Shown here one piece after another: positions 1-5,353 of a stretch of DNA of 5,468 nt; the stretch's first letter is position 1, and every line of letters starts with the position of its first letter. The position numbers were made by a program, and so were the translations under genes. The stretch spans positions 1 to 5,468 of the forward strand of contig JBHIEG010000066.1 in the NCBI GenBank assembly GCA_046760505.1, written 5' to 3'. The notes beneath the pieces were generated by a model. The model was not told where the DNA came from, made no database searches, and was given only the letters and a program-made list of their open reading frames with translations. This stretch comes from CAYFZR01 sp046760505 [NCBI: Candidatus Hydrothermarchaeota archaeon] (lineage in GTDB: Archaea; CAYFZR01).

Positions 1-45
1 TCTATACGTCTCTTCAGTTATTTTGATGGTTTTTGTTTTTGGCAC
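1..45 (-). CDS. Probable VapB-like antitoxin, N-terminal fragment cut by the window edge
   Basis: Only the first 15 codons lie in the window, read from a GTG at 45 down to base 1 without a stop: (M)PKTKTIKITEETYR. A Lys/Thr-rich start followed by an alternating hydrophobic strand and then 'EE-Y-R' is the usual opening of short archaeal VapB/DUF217-type antitoxins, which bind their operon DNA and neutralise a PIN-domain RNase (VapC) encoded just downstream. A good ribosome site (GGTGT on the minus strand, 51-55) sits 5 bases before the GTG, the same spacing seen at other genes here. The gene runs in the same direction as the oxidoreductase, 78 bases beyond its stop. The family call rests on a 15-residue N-terminus, so another small strand-initiated DNA-binding protein is possible. 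Any partner toxin would lie outside the window. Confidence 0.5.
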   Translation of the reverse strand, partial: MPKTKTIKITEETYR

Positions 46-50
46 TTTTT

Positions 51-55
51 ACACC
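51..55 (-). promoter_or_regulatory. Ribosome binding site deciding the GTG start of the antitoxin fragment
   Basis: The minus strand reads GGTGT, then five A residues, then GTG. GGTG pairs with the archaeal 16S 3' end, and this is the main reason for believing the cut-off frame at the window edge is a real gene. Confidence 0.5.
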
Positions 56-71
56 AATTCTACTCTGTGGA

Positions 72-84
72 TTTTAATATAAAA
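72..84 (-). promoter_or_regulatory. Possible TATA box for the antitoxin fragment
   Basis: The minus strand reads CTTTTATATTAAA here, an archaeal box-A-like element centred about 34 bases before the GTG at 45. Transcription would start around 52-57, close to the ribosome site, so the leader would be very short. It lies in the gap after the oxidoreductase stop, which suggests the antitoxin is transcribed separately. This is inference from spacing and composition only. Confidence 0.3.
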
Positions 85-123
85 GATTTCCTAAAAAGTC
101 TTTTACTCACCTCTGAGCCAAAA

Positions 124-2235
124 TCAGGCGCCTCTCTTAATCATCTTATCTACTTCAAAGCTTATTTTAGTTGCTAGAATCATGTCATCTAAACTAATAG
201 GCATCTCCTTACCTTCTTTTAATGCCAGTGCAAACTCCAATAATTCCTGCAAAAGACCTTTATCCTGGATCTCGATTCCACCTTTCTCTCCTTTAACTGT
301 TAATTTTTTGAAATCATTTATGATGAATACCTTTTCTCCGCAATAAACCTCGATATACTCTTTGGGAAGGTCATCAGGTCCCAAAGCAGTGTATAAGAGA
401 GTTGCCACTGAGCCATCTTCATATTTAACGGTAGCGACGAAGTTATCACTTGCTTCATATGGGAACTGCGGCTTTATTGCCGAAGCATCTATACTTATCA
501 CATTTGAATCAACGAGATAATTGAATAAATCAAACATGTGACAGGCTTCTCCTATTATTCTACCACCGCCTTCCTCAGAATGTACCCAGTGATCCCTTGG
601 CAAAAAACCTGCGTTTACTCTATAAAGAATCATTATGGGGTTATCCCTATTTTCGAGACGTCTTTTAACCTCCTTTGCATGTGGTGAGAACCTTCTGTTG
701 AATCCAACCATAAAGGGGACTTGGGTATTTTTTAAGGTTTCAGTCAATTCCTCAAGTTCTTCCTCATTTAAAGCCATTGGCTTTTCCAAAAAGATAGCCT
801 TTCCTTTCTTAGCGGCTTCTATTGCTATACGCGCATGAAGATTGTGTCTGGTAGAAATCAATACCATATCAACGGAGGGATCTTCAAGTACTTCTCTGTA
901 ATCAGTTGTCGCATATTCAGCCTCGAATCGCTCCGCGATTTGCTTTGCCTTGTGGGGAGTTTTCGTTACCACTGCTTTTAAATCGTAGTATTCGGATAAT
1001 TTTTTTAAATTGGGTAGGTGCGTAGAAGTAGCAAAAGAACCGGCTCCTATTATAGCCGTATTGATTTTCTCGCTTGAAATCTTTTTTGGCTTGATTATTA
1101 TTTTTTTCTTCTCCTCTTTGAATTCCTCATGGGGATATTTTAGCACTATCGCTATGGGTCTAGATTCACTTAACAAATCCTCGAAGGCTTTTACCGCTTC
1201 TTCTATCGTATATTCTCTCTCGACCAGAAGATCGAAATTTATTTTTCCATCAGCAATTAAATCGAGATATGCTTGCATATTTCTGTTTTCGGTCCATCTT
1301 ACGTAAGCATATGGATAATCGATACCATCTTCTTCGTATGAAACATCATATCTTCCGGGACCATAAGAGGTGGATATCAAAAGATCCAACTCTCTCTCGT
1401 AAAAAGGTCTTCTATCCAGTTTAAGACCTATATCACCTACAATAACCACCTTACCTTTTTTTCTGCACATTTCCATTGCTTGGTTTATAACTTCGCTGCT
1501 TTTTGTGGCAGCAGTTATGATAACGCTGTCAGCACCGTTCTCGGTGAATTTGAGAACTTCTCTTACCGGATCTTCTGGACCTGCAACTACACTCTTATCG
1601 ATGCCCAACTTTTTGGCAAGTTTTACGCGTCTTTCTTCGATATCTATTCCAACAACTTTACATCCGTTAGCCTTCAATATCTGCACTGTTATCAAGCCTA
1701 TGAGGCCTAATCCAATTACAACCACGAATTCTCCTATCTTTGGATCTGCTCTTCTAACTCCCTGCAAGGCGATGGCACCTATCGTAGCGGAAGAAGCGTC
1801 CCTTAAATTGACTTTTTCTGGTACTCTTACGACCAAGTTTCTTGATACCGAAACAAATTCAGCGTGATTTGCCTTGCCTGCGCCGGCACAAGCGACTAGA
1901 TCTCCGACCTTTATATCCCTTACATCCTTACCAACATCGACAACTATACCCGAGAGACTGTACCCAATCGGGTTTGCACTTTCTAAAATACCCTGAACTT
2001 TTTGATAAGTCTCTATGAGTCCCTTTTCCCTTATCATCCTTAGAACTTTTTTCACCTTTTCCGGATGTTTCCTTGCAAACCCGATGTATGATTCTGTATT
2101 AGAAAGAGAAACTGCTTCAGTACCTGCGCTAATTAAAGAATAGCAGGTTTTAACGAGTACTTCGTTGTCTCCGGGTGTAGGAATCGGAAGTTCTTCTACG
2201 GTCACCTTTCCTCTTTTAATCAAGACTTGTTTCAT
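124..2235 (-). CDS. Bi-domain oxidoreductase: MDR dehydrogenase fused to Gfo/Idh/MocA dehydrogenase
   Basis: Two NAD-binding enzymes joined in one 703-residue chain. The N-terminal half (about 1-365) is a medium-chain dehydrogenase with a GLGLIG Rossmann loop at 175-180 and an acidic residue (D198) ending the next strand, which favours NAD over NADP. It lacks the GHE zinc motif of classical alcohol dehydrogenases and has instead 'SAGTE' (about 36-40) and 'ACAGAGKANHAEF' (about 115-127), as usual in this fusion family. The C-terminal half (about 390-703) is Gfo/Idh/MocA-like: GAGSFA at 397-402, EKP at 484-486, and GGGR followed by H566 and D569 in the catalytic-helix pattern. Such fusions occur in exopolysaccharide and cell-surface sugar clusters, which fits the divergent glycosyltransferase next door; the exact substrate is unknown. 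The start chosen is the ATG at 2235, because GGTGG lies 4 bases before it. A TTG eight codons upstream (2259) has no such site. Confidence 0.92.
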   Translation of the reverse strand: MKQVLIKRGKVTVEELPIPTPGDNEVLVKTCYSLISAGTEAVSLSNTESYIGFARKHPEKVKKVLRMIREKGLIETYQKVQGILESANPIGYSLSGIVVDVGKDVRDIKVGDLVACAGAGKANHAEFVSVSRNLVVRVPEKVNLRDASSATIGAIALQGVRRADPKIGEFVVVIGLGLIGLITVQILKANGCKVVGIDIEERRVKLAKKLGIDKSVVAGPEDPVREVLKFTENGADSVIITAATKSSEVINQAMEMCRKKGKVVIVGDIGLKLDRRPFYERELDLLISTSYGPGRYDVSYEEDGIDYPYAYVRWTENRNMQAYLDLIADGKINFDLLVEREYTIEEAVKAFEDLLSESRPIAIVLKYPHEEFKEEKKKIIIKPKKISSEKINTAIIGAGSFATSTHLPNLKKLSEYYDLKAVVTKTPHKAKQIAERFEAEYATTDYREVLEDPSVDMVLISTRHNLHARIAIEAAKKGKAIFLEKPMALNEEELEELTETLKNTQVPFMVGFNRRFSPHAKEVKRRLENRDNPIMILYRVNAGFLPRDHWVHSEEGGGRIIGEACHMFDLFNYLVDSNVISIDASAIKPQFPYEASDNFVATVKYEDGSVATLLYTALGPDDLPKEYIEVYCGEKVFIINDFKKLTVKGEKGGIEIQDKGLLQELLEFALALKEGKEMPISLDDMILATKISFEVDKMIKRGA

Positions 2236-2239
2236 TTTT

Positions 2240-2244
2240 CCACC
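2240..2244 (-). promoter_or_regulatory. Ribosome binding site fixing the oxidoreductase start at 2235
   Basis: The minus strand reads GGTGG, four A residues, then ATG. The site lies inside the longer TTG-initiated reading frame, so it argues for the shorter 703-residue product. Confidence 0.65.
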
Positions 2245-2282
2245 AATATACTGCCTCAATTTCTTTTATACAATCCCAATTT

Positions 2283-2293
2283 AATATTATAAA
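2283..2293 (-). promoter_or_regulatory. Possible TATA box for the bi-domain oxidoreductase
   Basis: The minus strand reads TTTATAATATT within an AT-rich stretch. A start of transcription about 26 bases downstream, near 2262, would leave a leader of about 27 bases that keeps the GGTGG ribosome site. A second TATAAAAG lies at 2263-2270 on the same strand, but a start from it would fall in or next to the ribosome site, so I prefer the upstream box. Confidence 0.3.
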
Positions 2294-2413
2294 AATTATT
2301 TAAGTATCTTTTGAAGATTCTTATTTTCTTACCATTCGTTCTGGGCGATGTAATAAATAATAGTCTAGTATAGCTCTCACAGGGTTTGTGGCAAACAAGC
2401 CTAAAAATCAGAG

Positions 2414-2425
2414 AAAAATATAATA
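2414..2425 (+). promoter_or_regulatory. TATA box of the glycosyltransferase gene
   Basis: AAAAATATAATA is a good archaeal BRE/TATA-like element centred about 31 bases before the ATG at 2453. Transcription would begin around 2446-2449, only a few bases ahead of the ATG. No GGTG-type ribosome site precedes this ATG, so the message is probably leaderless or nearly so, unlike the other genes here. Confidence 0.5.
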
Positions 2426-2452
2426 AATACGTGAAAAGTAAGTCTTATAACT

Positions 2453-3586
2453 ATGAATATAGCACTGTTGTGTTACTTCAAGCCAAATACTGCTCCATTT
2501 GTAAGGACGCTATCATTCGTTGAGGAATGGACAAAAGAACACCGACTTTTTTTAATCAAGAACTATGAAGATGAAGATGCCATTGCAAAATCTGGAGAAA
2601 CAAAGAATTTAGAAATTTTTTACATAAGATGCCTTGAGAAAATTAGAAAATATGGTTGTTTGATTGCTTTTTTCTTAAATACCCATAAAATTATCCGTGA
2701 AATAAAAAAAAGGAGGAGTGATGTGGTTTATATCACAAATCCACGCCTGTTTTTTTTGGCCCCTATATTCGACTTTTTCGGGATAAAATACATCCTTGAG
2801 ATAAGAGACTACTGGAGAAGAAAAATAAAACTTTCATACATAGAGTATTTTTTGATGAAGATGTTTGCAAGAAGAGCAACCATGGTAGTGACCGTCACAT
2901 CTTCCTTTAAAGAAAAAATTTCTAAGGAACTTGGTGTAAAGGATGAGAAAATATTACTCATCCCTAATGGTGCAGACACCTCCAGATTCTATCTAGAAAA
3001 GAACGAAAAGTTAAAGAGTGAATTGGATCTCGAAGACTTCAAGATTGTAATGTATGTGGGTCTCATGGACTATGTTAAGGGCTTAGAAGACTTTGTCAGG
3101 GCTTTTAAGTTTGTATCGAAGGAAAAAAACGTAAAATTTTTATTGATAGGCGAAGGGCCTGAAAAAAATAATTTAATGAAAATAGCAAAGGAAGAAGGGA
3201 TTGATAACGTTTTGTTTTTTGATCCAGTAGAATATTCAATGATACCGGATTATCTTTCCATTGCTGATATAGGAATAGTTCCGTTAAAACCCATGCAGGA
3301 GACAAATTTTGCAATTCCAAGCAAACTCTTTGAATTCATGGCTGCTGGAGTACCTGTTATAGCATCCGCAACTTATGAACTATCTAAGGTGGTAAATGAA
3401 AGCATGGCAGGTCTTTGTGTCGAGAATCCACAAGAAATCGCCTCTGCAATACTGCATTTATTGAATAACGAAGATAAAAGAAAAGAAATGGGAGAGAATG
3501 GCAGAAAATACGTTGTAGAAAATTATGACCGTAGAAAACTGGCTAGGAAATTGATAGAAATAATGCAGGAACGTCTTGCCAGTTAA
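2453..3586 (+). CDS. Glycosyltransferase family 4 (GT-B fold)
   Basis: A 377-residue GT-B glycosyltransferase, normal length for family 4. It would transfer a sugar from a nucleotide-sugar donor to a lipid-linked or glycan acceptor at the cytoplasmic face of the membrane. The N-terminal acceptor domain opens with MNIALLCYF and has the usual 'DVVYITNPRLF' strand (about 90-100). The linker has PNGADTSRF (171-179). The donor domain has a YVG strand (201-203), LLIGEGPE (230-237), and IADIGIVPL (270-278) before PSKLFEFMAAGVPVIAS (289-305). In the last motif, K291/E294 and the AAGVP turn form the nucleotide-sugar site of the 'PSKxxE' subgroup (WbuB/TuaC-like). The first Glu of the classic EX7E pair is Phe here. 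No membrane segment or signal peptide is apparent. The divergent oxidoreductase suggests a shared glycan pathway; donor and acceptor cannot be told from sequence. Confidence 0.93.
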   Translation: MNIALLCYFKPNTAPFVRTLSFVEEWTKEHRLFLIKNYEDEDAIAKSGETKNLEIFYIRCLEKIRKYGCLIAFFLNTHKIIREIKKRRSDVVYITNPRLFFLAPIFDFFGIKYILEIRDYWRRKIKLSYIEYFLMKMFARRATMVVTVTSSFKEKISKELGVKDEKILLIPNGADTSRFYLEKNEKLKSELDLEDFKIVMYVGLMDYVKGLEDFVRAFKFVSKEKNVKFLLIGEGPEKNNLMKIAKEEGIDNVLFFDPVEYSMIPDYLSIADIGIVPLKPMQETNFAIPSKLFEFMAAGVPVIASATYELSKVVNESMAGLCVENPQEIASAILHLLNNEDKRKEMGENGRKYVVENYDRRKLARKLIEIMQERLAS

Positions 3587-3614
3587 TTTTTAATATTACA
3601 CCCGCGGTTTAAGA

Positions 3615-3680
3615 ATAGACAAAGCCCTAAGAAACCTGCATCTAACCGGTCGCTCTTCATATAATTTTAATCTTGTCTAT
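3615..3680 (+). repeat. 8-bp inverted repeat spanning the gap between glycosyltransferase and hepT
   Basis: ATAGACAA at 3615-3622 is matched perfectly by TTGTCTAT at 3673-3680, leaving a 50-base loop. Within and next to it, GAAACCT occurs twice, 50 bases apart (3631-3637 and 3681-3687). A smaller hairpin, GCAAT / CTTCC loop / ATTGC, follows at 3704-3718. The 3587-3770 gap otherwise holds no gene I can support. The repeats could be the ends of decayed inserted DNA, an operator region, or chance in AT-rich sequence. Confidence 0.35.
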
Positions 3681-3729
3681 GAAACCTAGGATTGACATGG
3701 GGGGCAATCTTCCATTGCTAAACTTAATG

Positions 3730-3737
3730 TTTTTAAA
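3730..3737 (+). promoter_or_regulatory. Possible TATA box of the hepT-mntA operon
   Basis: TTTTTAAA is centred about 37 bases before the TTG at 3771. Transcription would start near 3760, immediately at the ribosome site. The GCAAT/ATTGC hairpin at 3704-3718 lies just upstream, where a repressor could bind; toxin-antitoxin operons are often self-regulated, but no operator can be proven here. Confidence 0.3.
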
Positions 3738-3758
3738 GATAAGAAAACAAAGTAACCA

Positions 3759-3764
3759 GAGGTG
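3759..3764 (+). promoter_or_regulatory. GAGGTG ribosome binding site deciding the hepT start
   Basis: GAGGTG is the best match in the window to the archaeal anti-Shine-Dalgarno sequence and lies 6 bases before TTG 3771. The GTG inside it (3762) would otherwise be taken as the start codon of a slightly longer frame. Confidence 0.6.
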
Positions 3765-3770
3765 CGGCAC

Positions 3771-4199
3771 TTGGAACTAAACATTAGCCTTGTAAAGAGG
3801 AGAGTAGAAGAGATTAAAAAAGCCGTAAACGGACTTAGATCACTTGCATCTGTAGGAAAAGATGGGTTTATATCTGACCCTAACACTTGCGATGCTGCAA
3901 AATACAGGCTAATCCTGGCTATAGAGTCAGCTGTATCCATATGCAATCATATAGCAGCGAGAATAGGAAAAAAGGTACCCGAAAGTTATGCAGACTGCTT
4001 CTTGGTTCTTGGAGACATAGGAGTTATCTCCAAGGGACTTTCCGAAAGACTGGCAAGGATGGCAAAATTTAGAAATCTGCTGGTCCATCTTTATTGGCAA
4101 GTTGATGATGAGAAGATATTTGATATAATCCAAAATGATCTTCAGGACTTGGAAGAATACATAAGAGAATTGAAGGCTTTTTTGGAGAGAGAATCATGA
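3771..4199 (+). CDS. hepT: HepT-type toxin (HEPN domain, DUF86 family)
   Basis: A 142-residue all-helical protein of the DUF86/HepT family. HepT toxins are HEPN ribonucleases that cut RNA and stop growth. The signature R-X4-H-X-Y is intact: R101, H106, Y108 within 'RNLLVHLYW'. The Tyr is the residue that MntA-type antitoxins modify with AMP in characterised pairs. The N-terminal helix (MELNISLVKRRVEEIKKAV) and the 'YRLILAIESAVSICNHIAARIG' helix (about 45-66) are typical. The TTG at 3771 is preferred as start because GAGGTG lies 6 bases ahead of it; the alternative GTG at 3762 overlaps that site, has no site of its own, and would add only MRH. The 3' end overlaps the antitoxin by ATGA, indicating translational coupling with the toxin gene first. 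Length and motif suggest an active toxin. Confidence 0.9.
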   Translation: MELNISLVKRRVEEIKKAVNGLRSLASVGKDGFISDPNTCDAAKYRLILAIESAVSICNHIAARIGKKVPESYADCFLVLGDIGVISKGLSERLARMAKFRNLLVHLYWQVDDEKIFDIIQNDLQDLEEYIRELKAFLERES

Positions 4200-4609
4200 A
4201 AAGAATTCATGTTTCAAAAAGAGAGATGAGGGAAATAAAGGAGACTCTAAAAAGTCTCCTTGAAAAAAGAGATGAAATCATATTCGCCTACCTCCATGGA
4301 AGCTTTCTTGAGGATTATGGATTTAAGGATATAGATATAGCCATATTCATTGATGAAAAGAAGGTTAAGAGAGAAGAGTGCCTTGATTATGAAATAGATC
4401 TTTCAATTACTCTAGAAAAGATTATCAGGTTTCCAGTAGATGTAAAAGTATTAAACTACGCTCCATTAGGATTAAAATACGAGATTACAAAAGGAGAAGT
4501 TATACTTAGCAGAGACGAAGAAAGAAGATTCAATTTTATTGAATGGGTCTGGAGGGATTATCTGGACTTCAAACCACTAGAAAAACAAATCCTGATGGAC
4601 ATGCTGTAA
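4196..4609 (+). CDS. mntA: MntA-type minimal nucleotidyltransferase antitoxin
   Basis: A 137-residue minimal nucleotidyltransferase of the DNA polymerase beta superfamily. In characterised HepT-MntA pairs such a protein transfers AMP to the HEPN toxin's Tyr and disarms it. Visible active-site elements are the HGS turn (34-36), the D45-I-D47 metal-binding pair ('KDIDIAIF'), and a probable third Asp, D82, in 'FPVDVKVLN'. The GS to DxD spacing is 8 residues, shorter than the GSX10DXD of the characterised MntA, though I recall the 'HGSFLE...DID' form as common in archaeal relatives. The C-terminus 'WRDYLDFKPLE' is also family-like. The ATG overlaps the toxin stop (ATGA), and GGAGAGAG at 4184-4191 supplies a ribosome site, so the two are made together. 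The stop TAA at 4607 is followed at once by the remains of another gene. Confidence 0.87.
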   Translation: MKRIHVSKREMREIKETLKSLLEKRDEIIFAYLHGSFLEDYGFKDIDIAIFIDEKKVKREECLDYEIDLSITLEKIIRFPVDVKVLNYAPLGLKYEITKGEVILSRDEERRFNFIEWVWRDYLDFKPLEKQILMDML

Positions 4610-4936
4610 AAGAAACTATCTACTTCATCAGACTAAGGTTTTTGCTTTCTCTTACAAGAAAAAGATATACAAAGTTAGTTGCGATTAAAGGCATGTATCT
4701 AGGAGGGCCTGTTTGGAGACTGTATTTCTTTTTGTATAAGATGCGGATAAGATGCCTCTCATCATTCTTGCAGGCGATAATTTAGAAATAATCCATATAA
4801 GGGACAAGATGGAAGAAGAATATAAAAAATTCATAGTGGATTATTAAAGAAAAAATATAAAATTAAAGACGAAAAAACTCTTTTTTACGAACTAATCAGA
4901 AAAAGGTTGAAAGAACTCCACGAAGCGAGAAAATGA
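4603..4936 (+). pseudogene. Frameshifted remains of an unrecognised small protein gene
   Basis: Three reading frames each hold protein-like stretches that join end to end. Frame A (about 4603-4743) reads KETIYFIRLRFLLSL, RKRYTKLVAIKGMYLGG and VWRLYFFLYKM. Frame B (about 4756-4844) continues PLIILAGDNLEIIHIRDKM and EEEYKKFIVDY. Frame C (about 4844-4936) ends KYKIKDEKTLFYELIRKR then LKELHEARK and a TGA. The A-to-B break is removed by deleting one copy of an 11-base duplication (4736-4755). The B-to-C break looks like one lost base near 4841-4846, which puts a TAA in frame B. Joined, this gives roughly 105 basic, mostly helical residues. I do not recognise the family. No convincing start remains: frame A is open back into mntA (first ATG at 4543), so the 5' end may be lost. 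It may once have been a third gene of the hepT-mntA operon. Confidence 0.6.
4736..4755 (+). repeat. 11-base-period tandem duplication that breaks the pseudogene
   Basis: ATAAGATGC occurs at 4736-4744 and again at 4747-4755, separated by GG, giving a period of 11. Removing one 11-base unit turns the frame into TTG TAT AAG ATG CCT CTC ATC, joining the upstream and downstream protein-like stretches without a gap. Slipped-strand duplication is the simple explanation. Confidence 0.7.
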
Positions 4937-4972
4937 TTCCAGAAGTCAAAACTGTGCCTGCAACCTAAACAA

Positions 4973-4984
4973 AAAACTTATAAG
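4973..4984 (+). promoter_or_regulatory. TATA box of the GNAT acetyltransferase gene
   Basis: AAAACTTATAAG is a strong archaeal A-rich BRE plus TATA element. Its centre (about 4981) predicts transcription starting around 5005-5007. That leaves a short leader holding GTGA (5009-5012) as ribosome site for the ATG at 5018. The same 12 bases recur at 5294-5305. Confidence 0.6.
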
Positions 4985-5017
4985 TGACTGAATTATCACA
5001 CATCAAAAGTGATTAAA

Positions 5018-5347
5018 ATGAATATTGAGCAGAGTAAAATAGACGAGGAATCCTGTGTAAACGTGGAATATAGGATAAGAGACGAAATAATGCCTATTTT
5101 CATTGGAGTAGCTAGAGTAAGAGAATACGAAGGTGAAGTAGCAATTGACCTCATTAATGTAAATCCAAATAGAAGAGGAGAGGGAATAGGAACAAAACTT
5201 TTAGAGAAGATTGTAAACGATTATGATAATCATTTGTTAACCGTAACCACCTTTCCGTATTTGGAAGAATGGTATGAGGAGTTTGGATTCAAGAAAACTT
5301 ATAAGAAAGGTAACCTGATTCATATGGTAAGGGAGCCGAGGATGTGA
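5018..5347 (+). CDS. Small GNAT-family N-acetyltransferase
   Basis: A 109-residue GNAT-fold protein that would transfer an acetyl group from acetyl-CoA to an amine on a small molecule or protein. The pyrophosphate-binding motif A is clear: 'NPNRRGEGIGTKLLEKIV' (about 50-67), with RRGEGIG at 52-58 after a long strand 'GEVAIDLINV'. Motif B near the C-terminus is 'EEWYEEFGFKKTYKKG' (about 83-98). At 109 residues it is near the lower limit for the fold, lacking most of the N-terminal helices of typical 140-160-residue members, but both key motifs are present. Two starts are possible: GTG at 5009 (112 residues) or ATG at 5018. I prefer the ATG because GTGA overlapping that GTG sits 5 bases before it as a weak ribosome site, matching the spacing at other genes here. 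It stands alone behind its own TATA box, and its stop is 6 bases before the tRNA. The substrate is unknown. Confidence 0.85.
   Translation: MNIEQSKIDEESCVNVEYRIRDEIMPIFIGVARVREYEGEVAIDLINVNPNRRGEGIGTKLLEKIVNDYDNHLLTVTTFPYLEEWYEEFGFKKTYKKGNLIHMVREPRM
5294..5305 (+). promoter_or_regulatory. Probable tRNA-Thr promoter inside the acetyltransferase gene
   Basis: AAAACTTATAAG, identical to the box upstream of the acetyltransferase, lies within that gene's 3' part. Its centre is about 52 bases before the tRNA 5' end, so transcription would start near 5328 and give a 5' leader of about 26 bases for RNase P to remove. Here the motif encodes part of 'FKKTYKK', so coding constraint could also explain it. 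Confidence 0.45.
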
Positions 5348-5353
5348 TAGGAA

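Noticed and set aside
90-106. Near-palindrome around AAAAAGTCTTTTT downstream of the oxidoreductase, as a terminator hairpin
   Set aside because: The loop is too small for a stable hairpin and the sequence is simple A/T. A T-run terminator is possible but not distinguishable from background.
108-113. A strong minus-strand GAGGTGA site just after the oxidoreductase stop, with GTG opening a 16-codon frame (MSKRLFRKSFILKSTE)
   Set aside because: The frame is very short and no other start follows at proper spacing. The GTG lies within the site itself. It may be a relic or chance.
1505-1867. Plus-strand open frame of 120 codons opposite the oxidoreductase
   Set aside because: It is antisense to a strongly supported coding region, has no ribosome site, and its composition is that of a shadow frame.
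2384-2396. Inverted repeat GTTTG-TGG-CAAAC in the divergent intergenic region, as an operator or RNA hairpin
   Set aside because: Five base pairs in AT-rich sequence is expected by chance, and it has no clear relation to either start.
3105-3320. Minus-strand open frame opposite the glycosyltransferase
   Set aside because: It lies across the donor-binding domain of a clear family 4 enzyme and shows no motif.
3602-3720. CRISPR remnant or small RNA gene
   Set aside because: The only repeats are a 7-mer seen twice and short hairpins. There is no regular repeat-spacer pattern and no recognisable C/D or H/ACA elements.
3686-3946. Minus-strand open frame across the hepT promoter and start
   Set aside because: It overlaps the well-supported toxin gene, with no ribosome site or recognisable domain.
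4543-4785. 80-codon frame taken as an intact gene starting at ATG 4543
   Set aside because: Its first 20 codons are inside mntA in another frame, and its last residues after the 11-base duplication are out-of-frame nonsense. It is one segment of the pseudogene.
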